DNA of 64,000 nucleotides from Onchidella celtica (Eukaryota; Mollusca; Gastropoda; Systellommatophora; Onchidiidae), in assembly GCA_963931925.1 (NCBI GenBank), contig OZ007570.1:67212714-67276713 (forward strand). The letters are read 5' to 3'. The notes beneath the pieces were generated by a model. That model searched no databases and had not been told where the DNA came from. It saw only the letters and a list, made by a program, of their open reading frames with translations. Below are positions 24,290 through 35,960 of the stretch, in pieces. A program made the position numbers and the translations under genes. The stretch's first letter is position 1; the number at the start of each line of letters is the position of its first letter.

Positions 24290-25820
24290 AACAACCCCCC
24301 CCCCCCTCTCCCCCCCATCAAAAAAAAAAGAAAAAACTCACACAAATCCAGTGTAAAATGGGGTTAAACTCTCTCAGAGTCTCGCCATTCCTTCAGGTGG
24401 AGAGATGGGCATTGTTGTTTCTTCTTTGTTTCCTTCGTCTCCCCCCCCCCCGCCCCATTTTCATTCTTCCTGAGCCCCAGAGGAGCTGTTTCACAACTCA
24501 GTTACTCATTCACAGCCACCACCCACGTCTTATACTTTTTTTTCCCCTTCTCTTTTTCTTTCTATTTTCTGTCACTCCTATTCTCGCCCTTTCTGAACAT
24601 TTGTGTTCGCCTTCCTGTTTCTCCCAACTTTATCTTTTTTTTTTTTCATTCTTTCTCCTCCATTTCATTTTCTTTCTTTTCCGTCTTCCGTTGCCTCTCT
24701 GTTCTATGTCGCTCTCACCATCCCAAGTCTTATATCTTTTTACACACGTTTCATATTTTTTTTATGACATGTTTTGATTTCTTTTCACGCAGATCTGAAG
24801 TTTCTTTCTGTGTTTGGACAAACTCTAAACACAATCACAAACAAGAATGTACAACACAGGCAGATCAAAATAATATAGACATTGACAAAACATGTTTTAC
24901 TACTACATCTATCTATTATAAAAAAAAAACTCGCTTTTTTTGTAAAAGCCGTAGCTCGGCTATCTGTGCACCAATCGAGCTCAAATTTTACATACAAATT
25001 TCTTTTGGTCTGAAGTTGATTCCTTGCTTCACTCATTGCTGAACACTCTCCGTAAGTATTTTTTTGAACTACGCAAATTTGCATTTGTTCCAAATAAATA
25101 CCATCCGGGCGTGAGTTTTTATGTGGCATGACGCCACTGAATTTGCGGTCCACCGTGCGATCTCAACGTCCGGTTCCCCAAATTTGAAACCGTGCTTCCG
25201 AGTCCATCCATAACATTCGTGGTTCTTGCTGCACTTTGCTGTGCCAACGGTCAAGTAATGCTCCCTCCATTGCAGCCACCCCCAGACCTACTCACAACAC
25301 TTTTCACTCCCCCCCCCCCCCCCCCGCGAATTTCGCGAGTTCAATACTTGTGTATAAAGAAATAATAATATATATATAATCAAAGCCAGGTAAAGCTGTG
25401 TTTTCATGTGTAGGGAAACGGAAATGGCAACTTTTTAAACGTCAAAAATGGCATGAGAACATTCTTTCTCTTTCACTACTTAAAAAAACAAGGGCATTGG
25501 ATGTTTGCCGTTTCCGTTATCCGTGCCCATAAAAACCCAGCATAAGTTCCCTGCACTGACCATGTGCTCGCTGCGTACACGTACAGGTAGGTGTGTGGGG
25601 CTCCGCCCACCTGCCATAAGAAATGACAATAAACTCAGGCTGTTGAAAATACTGTACGTGTACGTAATGCATTTGCCAGGAACAAACTTCATCCAAAACT
25701 GCTGTCGGTAGGGGACCGTTGCCTTAATACAAAGCCAAATAGAAAAAAATATATGCTGAAATGCGTTCAATGTCCAGCTAAACTTTATTGTGTCAAATAC
25801 TGCCGTTCCCATAACAACAC
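24290..25820. other. Noncoding stretch with poly-C and pyrimidine tracts
   Basis: Poly-C near 24295, 24440 and 25312, T-rich runs, and no recognisable gene. Open frames such as 24358-24777 follow the pyrimidine bias. Confidence 0.5.
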
Positions 25821-25822
25821 CC

Positions 25823-26273
25823 GTACAGAATTCACCAAGAAGAAACTTGACATAAAATTAACACTCTTCTTTCCGTACTAATCCCAATTTTTCCCGTTGT
25901 TTTTTTTCTAGACAATTACACAAACCATCTGTCATTTGGGGTTGTGATGTACATGTATAATATTTCTTGATAGTGGCAGTTTGGACCATGTAGTCAAGTG
26001 CTCACAATAGGATTTTTATCACCAACTTGTGACCAATTTCTGCACCCTTACAGAACTGACCAAGAAGATACTTTACTTAAAAATAACGCTCTTCTTTCTG
26101 TACTAATCCCAAATTTCCCCCCTTTTTTTGTTCTAAACAATCTGCACAAAATATCTTTCATTTGGGTTTGTGATATACATGTACATTATTTATATTTCTT
26201 GGTAGTGGCAGTTTGGACCATGTAGTCAAGAGCTCACAATAAGATTTTTATTACCAACCTGTGACCAATTTCT
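25823..26273 (+). repeat. Two-copy tandem duplication, about 225 bp unit
   Basis: Unit 1 starts TACAGAATTCACCAAGAAGA near 25824 and unit 2 TACAGAACTGACCAAGAAGA near 26049. Both run through GTGGCAGTTTGGACCATGTA to GTGACCAATTTCTG. Divergence is moderate. Confidence 0.85.
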
Positions 26274-26462
26274 GAAGAAAGTCGTGGCCATGTCGCCACT
26301 GGAAAGCTTGTTGTGCGTGTAGTCAAATAACTACACCTAATTCTAGCGCTGACCTTAACCCTAAAACTTTCAACAACAAAAAAGGGTTAAGAAAACCCAA
26401 TTTGACCACATGGCGCAAAATTTGCCATTCCCTGATTTTTGTTTTGGCTTTTTTCTTGGTCC

Positions 26463-27552
26463 TTTTTTTCTTACTGATCGAATGATTGATAGGTCTTGCT
26501 TTATCATTGAAGACTTTTTTCTTACTGATCGAATGATTGATAGGTCTTGCTTTATCATTGAAGACTTTTTTTCTTACTGATCGAATGATTGATAGGTCTT
26601 GCTTTATCATTGAAGACTTTTTTTCTTACTGATCTAATGATTGATAGGCCTTGCTTTATCATTGAAGACTTTTTTTCTTACTGATCGAATGATTGATAGG
26701 CCTTGCTTTATCATTGAAGACTTTTTTTCTTACTGATCGAATGATTGATAGGCCTTGCTTTATCATTGAAGACTTTTTTTCTTACTGATCGAATGATTGA
26801 TAGGCCTTGCTTTATCATTGAAGACTTTTTTTCTTACTGATCGAATGATTGATAGGCCTTACTTTATCATTGAAGACTTTTTTTCTTACTGATCGAATGA
26901 TTGATAGGCCTTGCTTTATCATTGAAGACTTTTTTTCTTACTGATCGAATGATTGATAGGCCTTGCTTTATCATTGAAGATTTTTTTTCTTACTGATCGA
27001 ATGATTGATAGGTCTTGCTTTATCATTGAAGAATTTTTTTCTTACTGATCGAATGATTGATAGGTCTTGCTTTATCATTGAAGAATTTTTTTCTTACTGA
27101 TCGAATGATTGATAGGTCTTGCTTTATCATTGAAGAATTTTTTTCTTACTGATCGAATGATTGATATTTCTTGCTTTATCATTGAAGAATTTTTTTCTTA
27201 CTGATCGAATGATTGATAGGTCTTGCTTTATCATTGAAGAATTTTTTTCTTACTGATCGAATGATTGATAGGTCTTGCTTTATAATTGAAGAATTTTTTT
27301 CTTACTGATCGAATGATTGATATTTCTTGCTTTATCATTGAAGAATTTTTTTCTTACTGATCGAATGATTGATAGGTCTTGCTTTATCATTGAAGAATTT
27401 TTTTCTTACTGATCGAATGATTGATATTTCTTGCTTTATCATTGAAGAATTTTTTTCTTACTGATCGAATGATTATTTCTTGCTTTATCATTGAAGAATT
27501 TTTTTCTTACTGATCGAATGATTGATAGGTCTTGCTTTATCATTGAAGATTT
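26463..27552 (+). repeat. Minisatellite, 52-bp unit, about 21 copies
   Basis: Unit: a T-run, CTTACTGATCGAATGATTGA, then TAGGYCTTGCTTTATCATTG and AAGAC or AAGAA. Variant units are grouped (TAGGTC, then TAGGCC, then mixed TAGGTC/TATTTC with AAGAA), and one copy near 27460 lacks four bases. No spacers, so it is not a CRISPR array. Confidence 0.95.
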
Positions 27553-27731
27553 TTTTTGGTGAAATTTGTGATTCTTTTCGCCGCAACCCACTTATGAAAC
27601 TTGTAATTTAATTACTCTGTTTTAGATACACATCTATTTCATTGTGTATTTTTCAGATCTGTATCTTAATCTGCTTATAAAATATAGGTACTTTAGAGGT
27701 TCAACCATGTGATGAAAATTACAATGGCTTA

Positions 27732-28165
27732 GGGGCCGTCCATAAAGTACATGTACGTACTCTCGGGTAGGGGGATGTACATGGGTTGGGGTGGGTAATA
27801 AAAGCTCCGGCTACTTGGGGGCGAGGGGGTGGTGTACGTACGCTTTCCAGTTATGGTAATGAACTAAAACGCCTGCTTTTTCAAATAGATTTTTATTTTA
27901 CTTTTTTTAAAACAAATTAAGCTGTTGGATTATACAAAAATCACGTTTCTAATGTTGTAGTTAATCGTCCATGCAAAGTGCTACTTTAAATCTTAAATCT
28001 CCAAGGCCTCATTACGGACAATCTCCATTCTATTTATAGTCAAACGCTCGTCCAAGGCGGGAAGGGAGTTGCCTTCGGCGTATGAAAAGGGCACATCTGG
28101 GAAGTGGGGGGGGGGGGGGTGTAAAAGTTGCCAAAATGAAGCGTACACACATTATGGATGGCCCC
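27732..28165. mobile_element. PIF/Harbinger-like MITE with TTA target
   Basis: 434 bp flanked by TTA on both sides (27729-27731 and 28166-28168). The ends GGGGCCGTCCATAAAGT and, inverted, GGGGCCATCCATAATGT differ at two of 17 bases. Three-base TWA targets and G-rich ends fit Harbinger elements. The interior has G runs and no coding frame. Confidence 0.6.
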
Positions 28166-28169
28166 TTAC

Positions 28170-30030
28170 CTGTAGGTTTTCAAGAATATATAGATCTTAA
28201 GTTCACAGCACGTAATCTTCACCTACCCACCTGCGGTCAGTAACAACAACAACAACAAAAAACAACAACAACAGAACCTTGTATTATGTAATGCCATACC
28301 ACTGGCGCATGACAACATCTACTTTTACAAAGAAGAAAACTAGGCCAATGTATGTTATTACGCACTAAAGAAGACGCAATATTAATTACTCACCGGTGGC
28401 TGCTGCTGTCAGACCGGCCAATATTCACAGAGAAGACTTATTTCAACGGTGTTTCCCCACAACTTCAACCCACAATTTTATCCCCATAATTCTGGCATAA
28501 CGGGGTTTTCGTGGGACCATAAGAGGTTATAGTACATTTTGCATTTTTATGAAACAATATTTTACCTTGGGCTTGACAGTAACTTTATTGCAAGGAAAAA
28601 TAAACAAACGAAGAAAGCAGGAAGGAAAACAACAACAACAACACACAAACCATAAATAGTAAGACTAAGAGTAAGAGGTTCCTTCACACAAGCATGCCAG
28701 TTGACAGATGAAGAGAGGCGGATGCTGTGAACAAAATCAGAGTGCAGTGTTGATCAAAATGTGCAGTGATAAATCTGATGATTGTATTGTGATTATTTTT
28801 AATTTCTGCTGTTACAGAATACTACTAAAATAATATGCACACTTGGAAAAATATCTCATTGACAACACACTTCTTATTTCATTTACTGTTTTTATTTTTC
28901 TATTGTTTAAATCATTTTTATTTCTTCTACTTTATTGCACAATCAAAGTACATGTAGTTATCATTTTGTACAGAAACAGATGGACCACTTAAACTCTAGT
29001 TCTCTAGCGACCAAAAGGAAACGATATCATTATACCAAGTACGTGTATACGATCGCACGTGTTGGAATTCGTTGTGTGTATGGGCAACTTTCAGTGTGAA
29101 CTTAGTTAGCTTAGTCTGATTGCTGTACAGTTAACAAACCAACGTGTGAAAGTTATTATCCAAGTCACAAAAAGTTTAATCTGACATATTGAGCGAAAGT
29201 AAGGTGCCATGCCTCATTCTAATCTTCTAAGCTTGTTTGCACCGATGACAGTTCTCGCTTGTCTTCATACACTTACAGTAGGTCGTTTGTTTTTAGCAGT
29301 GACATCTTCAGTCGCTGGTTAGTGAGTTTTCTCTCATTTATTTTTACTATTATACGTTCTATATATTTTTAAAATTTATTTACTAATTTTTATTGTCAGT
29401 AATGTTTGTGCGTTTTCACCTTTTTAGATCTTATCAATATTATGCTTATTTACATAACAAATAATAAAATTTAAAAAAAACAAAAAAAGCGAAGTGTTCT
29501 TTCTAATTTTTTTAAGTCTTTCTACATTTATAATAATAATAATAATTAATATGTTATTGTTGTTCCTATTCAGCTACGGTACCATGCATGTCTATTATGT
29601 GACTTGGTTCCCTGATGTTCGTTTAATTCCATCTGCAGTCAATTTTCAGCAGCCCTTAGCTTTAGTCTATCTGTCTGTCACCCATACACCAATCTGTATA
29701 TATCTGTACGTGTGTAGATGTCCACAATGTCAAACATACTTATCGCACGTCTGTTTTTCTCTCGATTTGCCTAAACAATCTCGCTGTATGTGTCGGCATG
29801 TCTGCTAAGATCAGCGCTCACGCACAGTACTGTTGTACTAGCCATTTCTTTCGGCATTAAAGTTTGCTGTGAGAAAAATCTGTTGCCTTTAATGTCAGAA
29901 ACTTGTCAAAATTAAAAAAAACAAAACAAAAAACATTTTAAATTAAGCGCCCCCCCCCCCAAAACAACAACAGAAAAAGGGGGGGGGGGGGAGACATAAT
30001 TATACACACCAGAAATTAAAAATAAATGTA
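28170..30030. other. Noncoding stretch, nothing recognised
   Basis: AT-rich DNA with (AAC)n runs near 28240 and 28630 and poly-C/poly-G runs near 29948-29990. The 104-residue frame at 29494-29808 has no recognisable motif. Confidence 0.5.
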
Positions 30031-30034
30031 ATCT

Positions 30035-30260
30035 TACTATAATTGAGCAAGAGGGTGAACCTGTAAGCAGCTAAAACTTTGTGACTACGTCATCAAAAGT
30101 TATAAGTACTGCATCAATTTTTGACGAAGAATTACGTGGACACATTCATTTTCATCAAAAATCAGTCTTTACTTTTATTTATATTTAAAATTTTTGAGCC
30201 GCAAAAACAGAGAGGCATTTTCATTGCACAGAACTGAAAAGTGTGACCGGAAATTAAGTA
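30035..30260 (-). repeat. Dispersed repeat A, copy 2
   Basis: Reverse-complement match to 50640-50870, including GAGCCGCAAAAACAG and GGTGAACCTGTAAGCAGC. Incomplete relative to the copy at 50357. Confidence 0.75.
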
Positions 30261-30451
30261 AGTTCTATTAGCCATAGCATCGAATCCAAATGGTGCTTTT
30301 AATGCAGCCTAGACCTATACTTTTGGGCTTTGTACAAAGAATCTGCAAGATTTATCTTGCGCGGGTCGGCTAGTACTACTAATACACCATCGCCTGCCGT
30401 AAGTGAATGAATCCTCAGGGAGTTTATTAAGACCTCCAATAAAAAGAGCAT

Positions 30452-30900
30452 TGATATACCTGCCCTTTGGGAGTTGGGGGGAGCACACGCATTTTGTGTC
30501 TTACGAATGCAATGCATATAAATTAAAACTTTGCTTTCATTTATTTGTGATTATTGTTATGTTGTTTTTTTGTCCAACAATGTTGTGGGGTCATACAAAA
30601 ACGGAATCCAGGCTTTATATAATGAAACAGTCACAAAAATGGCAAAAGGTCACTTAGATTAAACTTTTAGAACATCATAGACTTATCGTGGACATTCATT
30701 TTCCTAATGGACCATGGGGTGCAGCGGAGGGTGGGGGGTGGGTGTGGGCGGATGGAGTATTGAAGTCAAGCGTGTGACAAGAGACAAGCTGAAAAGCGCA
30801 CATAGTACATGGGATGTATGGGGGGGGGGGGGGGGAGCGAGCGGTAAAACGGACAAAATCGAACGTACTGTGTACTTTATGACTGGCCCCTTATAGGAGG
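30452..30900 (+). repeat. Dispersed repeat H, copy 1
   Basis: Shares TTTGCTTTCATTTATTTGT and AAACAGTCACAAAAATGGCA and following sequence with 42712-43536, where a Helitron splits it. Its right end ACTTTATGACTGGCCCC, inverted, resembles the GGGGCC..TC/ATAAAGT end of the Harbinger-like element at 27732, so H may be a related MITE. Confidence 0.65.
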
Positions 30901-31330
30901 CGCATACACATTGACGTTTACTCTTAACTATGCCGTATCCAGCGTTACCAGCAAAAAAATCCCAAACTGAGGTGCAAAATCCCAAGATTTTTTTTCCAAC
31001 ATAGATTAGAAAATATATTTAACATTCACAATTTTGTACAAGCACATTGAATTTAAACTAAAAAATGACAATATGCTTATCTCGCGCACAACGCAAAGAT
31101 CCTTATTTACTTGCAAGCCAAGCTCAAACTGCCCCTTGGCCAATGGTTTGATGCCTTTGTTTCAGGAGGATCACGGCTCCTAATATTGACACCTTTTTGC
31201 CCATTTGGCTTTTTTAACCATTTTAAGTCGCAGACGGCATTGTGTGGGGTAGAGAAATTTTGTGATTTGTTTTTCGTAAGAAAAAAAAAAACAACCACCT
31301 AACAAATACACAAAAACCCGACAAAATCCC
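30901..31330. other. Noncoding stretch, nothing recognised
   Basis: No motif-bearing frame and no matched repeat were found. Confidence 0.4.
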
Positions 31331-31650
31331 CAAATCTTAATCTTATTATTCAAAAACAAAAAAAAGTAGCGGGGGTTATTCGTTATGGTGCAATTTTGAC
31401 CCCTTTTTGCTCAGTGACAGTCTCAAAAATTATAAACTTACACTGTAATTTTCTCAAGTGCCAACTCATCTAACCCAATCGCTTTTGTGTCGACCGATTG
31501 TGTGTATTCAAATGTCGGGTATTCATTTTGAAAAACAAACCGTAACAATGTATAATAGTTTAATACAATGATCTCCTTTAAGCTTGTGCTCCCTTTGATA
31601 AGCCTGTCGCACGGGGAGACTGTATTTGACATACGTTCAGTTGGTGCATA
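31331..31650 (+). mobile_element. Helitron-related fragment lacking its 3' end
   Basis: Similar to the reverse complement of the Helitron at 42834-43313 and to 43537-43690: TTATGGTGCAATTTTGACC, CCCAATCGCTTTTGTGTCGA and GATAAGCCTGTCGCACGGGG recur. It begins near a TC after A. The terminal hairpin and CTAG are absent. Confidence 0.5.
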
Positions 31651-32488
31651 GTGCCAGAGAGTAATTATAGAGAGATCTCACTTCCGCCAATTCGCAAAAC
31701 TAGGACGCTGCGGTAAACAAGAAATTGAAGAATTCAAAGAGACCGTCTTCACCAAAGATAGTGTGTGTCACAAAGCGCAGGTGCAGACAATGGTACTGCA
31801 AATGCGGTTTGCAACCTTGGGATGTTCCGGCCTATGAGTGACTATAACACACCAATGGAAACAAGTGCTTTACAGTTATACACACAATAAATTTATTGGG
31901 ACACGTGGGATGGGGGCTTAATTAATGTTGGTAAAATAGTCTAAATAACGTGTCAGAAGAGATGGACAAATATTTCATACAGATATTATGACAATGATCA
32001 AATTCAAAAGATAATGCGTTTAACAACAGCTAAGATAATTACCCTGAAAGAAAAGGTTTCTGATTAATGCAATGAAATGACAATAAAATGGATTATAATA
32101 TGTTACACTAAAACACAGATAAAAAGGTAATTGTATATCTCACCGACTCTGCACTTAAAGAACGTTTCACACAGGATATATCCACACTCTTCCAATAATT
32201 ACTCTATCTAAAATGTTACTAAAACTTGTCCTATATTCTGAATCTGTGATCTTGACGATGATGGTCCTAAACCGAAGAATGTCAGGTCTCTTGAGAAACT
32301 GGACTCCACAAAGATAATGTTCTCTTAAATTCACTACAGGATACACTCAATGACAAATATGTCCTTACTCCACATAAAAAGCACTGTTCACATCCACAAG
32401 ATGACTACTAGTATATAACTAATGTCCTGATAAGGCTCTGGTCACAGTCACAGGATACACAACAGGATCGAAATGTCCTAACAATATG

Positions 32489-32493
32489 CACAG
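32489..32493 (+). repeat. Target site duplication CACAG, left copy
   Basis: CACAG directly before the 5' LTR; the same five bases follow the 3' LTR at 41287-41291. Confidence 0.9.
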
Positions 32494-33680
32494 TGTCAGA
32501 GTTAATCTTGTAATTGTCGTGCTGGGTCACGACTTGTTTTTTTGTCACGGTTTCGTTGATTTTAACCAGCGGAAATGTCCTTGAACTGTTTTCGTGAACA
32601 GTTTGTTTTTGTAACGCTTTTTCTTAGAGATGGAAAGAAAGTGGGGCAAGATAGAATAAATGGATAAGTTAGCAGTGACGGTGCAGTTCTCGACCCCGTG
32701 ATTTTGATGAACTCTAACAGGGGTGAGAAAAGGGAGATAGTAAATTCGTACATAAAACGTAGAGGGTTTAGAGACTTTAGGAAGGGTTTTGACATGTTAA
32801 TTTGCAGCCGGCCGCACAGTATATAAGCGCAGCCATTCCTATGTTTGATCACTCCATGCAGAAATATCCATCTGTGCAGGCGGTCGGCGGGATTCTGCCA
32901 GAAGAATCAGAAGACTGTTATATTCATGTCTATGTCCTTTATAGACACTGAAATGAGACCATACGCTATTTGTGAGAATTATCCACTGCTGTTATCCATT
33001 GTTCCCTGATTTCTGATCAGGGACCAAGTGTAAGTGTCTGCCTGTTGATTCAACAATGAACGTGAAGCTGACCTTAATTTTCCAGTAGGAGTGCTACCGA
33101 AGAATGCAAGACTTCCATGTATATTAGCTTGCAACAAGATCTAGCATGAATGTCTGGCATACACATTTGTAAATTGAAATTGATGTGTCTGGATGAGGCT
33201 GGGGATTGCCAGCCCATCCTAGAGCAGATCTAGATCTAACTTAACTACGTCAGTTTGTATTGACGAGTTTGATCCATTATAAGCGGTAGGCACAAATAAA
33301 TGAGATAACATAGTCGTCTGAGACATTAGAATATTATTTGTTAGATAGTAGGCAGACTATATCTGAGAAATAGATAAGTAATGCTTAAATTGTGAGTGAG
33401 ATAGAATGATATAATCTTTTAGGAATCTAGAGGAGACTTCTAGTGACATATTATTGAATTTTCATTTGATGCTGCTGATGTTGTCCTTTTAGTATGTAAG
33501 AGCTAGACGAAATTGTTAGGGAATAATAAGTAAATAAATTTGTGGCCCTGCAGGTCCCGATAAAAACCATTCAGATTGTTATTAGTATGTGGCATGGTAT
33601 GAATGAGTAATTCCTAAAAACCTCTCGATTTTTAAATGCAGTCGTAACACCTATAATTCCTTAATACCCAACTCGTAACA
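32494..33680 (+). repeat. 5' long terminal repeat, 1187 bp
   Basis: Begins TGTCAGAGTT and ends ACTCGTAACA. It contains a TATA box at 32820-32827 and AATAAA at 33533-33538. A 96-residue reverse-strand frame (32562-32852) is repeated in the other LTR only because the LTRs are near-identical. Confidence 0.95.
32820..32827 (+). promoter_or_regulatory. TATA box in the 5' LTR (TATATAAG)
   Basis: TATATAAG about 325 bp into the LTR, followed by GC-richer sequence and a TCACTCC initiator-like stretch about 25 bases on. The same site recurs at 40426-40433 in the 3' LTR. Confidence 0.55.
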
Positions 33681-33681
33681 C

Positions 33682-33699
33682 TGGAGAGGGACCCCTTAA
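33682..33699 (+). promoter_or_regulatory. Primer binding site candidate
   Basis: TGGAGAGGGACCCCTTAA begins one base after the left LTR. A TGG start matches the CCA end of a tRNA. I could not assign the tRNA. Confidence 0.45.
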
Positions 33700-33774
33700 A
33701 GAATTAAATAACGCCATGCCATTTAGGTAAATTATTCTAAAATCTATTGCATTTTATCCCATTATTTAATATTG

Positions 33775-33785
33775 TATTCTTGTAA
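33775..33785 (+). repeat. Target site duplication of the nested LINE, left
   Basis: TATTCTTGTAA, repeated exactly at 37769-37779 after the LINE's 3' end. Confidence 0.7.
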
Positions 33786-34484
33786 AATTCTTGTATTCTT
33801 GTGTCAGGCCAGAGTTTTCTGCTATTGTATGACAGTACACAATACAGCCTGCTACTGTCACCCCCACTGTCTTGTGGGTCATCTCGGGAGAGAGGAAGAC
33901 TAGGGGAAGGTAACCCTGAATACAAATACCACACTGCCTTGTGTGTTGCTATGATAGCAAAGGCTATGGGAGTAAACCCAGACAGAAAATCAGGAGTGGA
34001 GACCCGAAGGTGGTTGTCAGGGAGAACTGCATCAAACTGGCTTCCAGCATCTCCTGCAGCCGGACTAGTTCCAAATGTATTGACCTGGTCTCTCCCTTGG
34101 GTTTAACTAGAATGGCAGAGAGAGGGGTGGTGCCTCTGGGCAAAGCACCATCTCTTAAAAATAGCCCAGGCAAGGCAGCAAAACGAGGAGGCGTTTGCTC
34201 GGGCTTGGCAAGCGTCTGTCTCTCCTCTATAAGCCCACCCATTTCCGATTTGGAGAGGACACTCCAGCCATCCGTTACGGATGGGCACAACACGGGAGGT
34301 GGCAGTTATCGGTGATAAGCTCAATCCATTTGGCGTACGGATGAGCGCCAGGGGTCCCCTCTGTCGGTGGGCGCGGCTTTTCAGCTGCATTGATCAACTA
34401 CCGCCCGCCGTAACCTGGGCAGCCCCCAGGCAGTTGGGTGTTGTTCCGCCACGTCAGCCTGCTTCATAAGGTGGTTGGAGCTAG

Positions 34485-35960
34485 ACCAAAAGTCAAAAAG
34501 CTGACGTAAAGTGTGCACCTGGCAAAAACAGAAAAATACTAAAACTTGGTACCTGGAACGTCAGAACAATGCGCCCAGGCTTGCAACAGCAAGATCTCAC
34601 TAACATTGACTCCATCAGGAAATCCCAAATTATTGATCGAGAACTTCAGCTACTAAACATCGACATCGCTGCCCTTCAAGAAACTCGACTTCCCGACTCC
34701 GGGTCAGTCAAAGAAGAAAACTACACCTTCTTCTGGCAGGGCCTTAGCAGCGAACAGCCGAGAATCCACGGCGTGGGCTTCGCCGTAAAAAACTCCCTTA
34801 TCAATTCGATCGCAACTCCAATTGGACTGTCAGAACGCATCATGACACTCAGACTGAACACCCGGTCTGGTTTTACCAACATTATCTGTGTCTATGCCCC
34901 AACACTTACCTCCTCTGACGAAACCAAAGACATTTTCTACGAGGCATTGCAGAGGACTCTCCACAACATCCCTCTCACCGAAGGCCTGCTAATTCTGGGT
35001 GACTTTAACGCTCGAGTGGGAGCAGATCACTCCGCATGGCCAAAGTGCATTGGGCACTTCGGCATTGGCAACATCAACGAAAACGGGCAGCGCCTTCTGG
35101 AGCTATGCTCCGTAAACTCATTATGTGTTACAAACACGTACTTTGACCTTAAGAGATGCCAAAGAACATCATGGCGCCATCCCAGGTCTGGCCATTGGCA
35201 TCAATTAGATCTTATTCTCTCAAGGAGGAAGAGTTTGGGCTGTATAAAAATAACTCGTTCCCTCCACAGTGCTGACTGTGACACCGACCATGCACTGGTA
35301 GTCAGCAAAATCAAAATTTCGGCCAAGAAAATATACAGATCAAAAGCCCCTTCAATCCCTAAGATCAATGTAACAGCAATCAGAGATGAATCAAATAGAA
35401 AGTCATTTGAAAAGTTATTTGCTGAAAGCATGGATAATGTCACCCAATGTGACTCGGTAGATGAAACATGGAACACTCTCAGTTCAAAAATTCATGACTG
35501 TGCCATCAAGTCTTTTGGACAGCATAAAGTTTCAAACAACGACTGGGTAGCCCAGAACAGCGAAATTCTCCTACCTCTCATTGAGCAAAAGAAATCTGCT
35601 TTCAATGAGTATAACAAAAATTGCAATCAGAGTACAAAAACTTGTTTGAAAAATGCAAAAGCTAAACTTCAGCTGGAGGTAAGACGTTGCGCCAACAAAT
35701 ACTGGACAGACTTGTGTAACAGCATACAAGAGGCAAATGAAAAGGGAGATATGAAAACCGCCTTTAGTCAGATGAAAGTAGCCCTTGGGCCAATCATCAC
35801 CAAAAGCGCCCCACTTAAGTCTGTAAATGGTGAACCCATCACAGATAAAAATGAACAACTGAATAGGTGGGTAGAGCATTACTCTCTGTTGTATTCAACT
35901 GAGAAAAATATTCCACCAGATTTTGAGGAACACCTGAACACCTCCAAAAACTGCCAATAA
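34485..35960 (+). CDS. LINE apurinic endonuclease domain and linker
   Basis: The frame is open from 34485; the first ATG is 34569, but the endonuclease fold already begins upstream (LGTWNVRTM just before and including it). So either translation starts without ATG or the true start has been lost. Motifs in order: TWNVRT, IAALQETRL, LLILGDFNARVG, TSWRHPRSGHWHQLDLIL and DCDTDHALV, the catalytic and metal-binding set of APE-type LINE nucleases. The enzyme nicks target DNA to prime reverse transcription. The last part (WVEHYSLLYSTEKNIPP) is the linker that normally runs into the reverse transcriptase. The frame stops at 35958-35960, overlapping the next ATG. Confidence 0.85.
   Translation, partial: TKSQKADVKCAPGKNRKILKLGTWNVRTMRPGLQQQDLTNIDSIRKSQIIDRELQLLNIDIAALQETRLPDSGSVKEENYTFFWQGLSSEQPRIHGVGFAVKNSLINSIATPIGLSERIMTLRLNTRSGFTNIICVYAPTLTSSDETKDIFYEALQRTLHNIPLTEGLLILGDFNARVGADHSAWPKCIGHFGIGNINENGQRLLELCSVNSLCVTNTYFDLKRCQRTSWRHPRSGHWHQLDLILSRRKSLGCIKITRSLHSADCDTDHALVVSKIKISAKKIYRSKAPSIPKINVTAIRDESNRKSFEKLFAESMDNVTQCDSVDETWNTLSSKIHDCAIKSFGQHKVSNNDWVAQNSEILLPLIEQKKSAFNEYNKNCNQSTKTCLKNAKAKLQLEVRRCANKYWTDLCNSIQEANEKGDMKTAFSQMKVALGPIITKSAPLKSVNGEPITDKNEQLNRWVEHYSLLYSTEKNIPPDFEEHLNTSKNCQ

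Noticed and set aside
26323-26610. Repetitive reverse-strand ORF (DLSIIRSVRKK)
   Set aside because: Translation of the first few 52-bp minisatellite units only.
26463-27552. CRISPR array
   Set aside because: Units are contiguous without spacers, 52 bp long and in a eukaryotic context.
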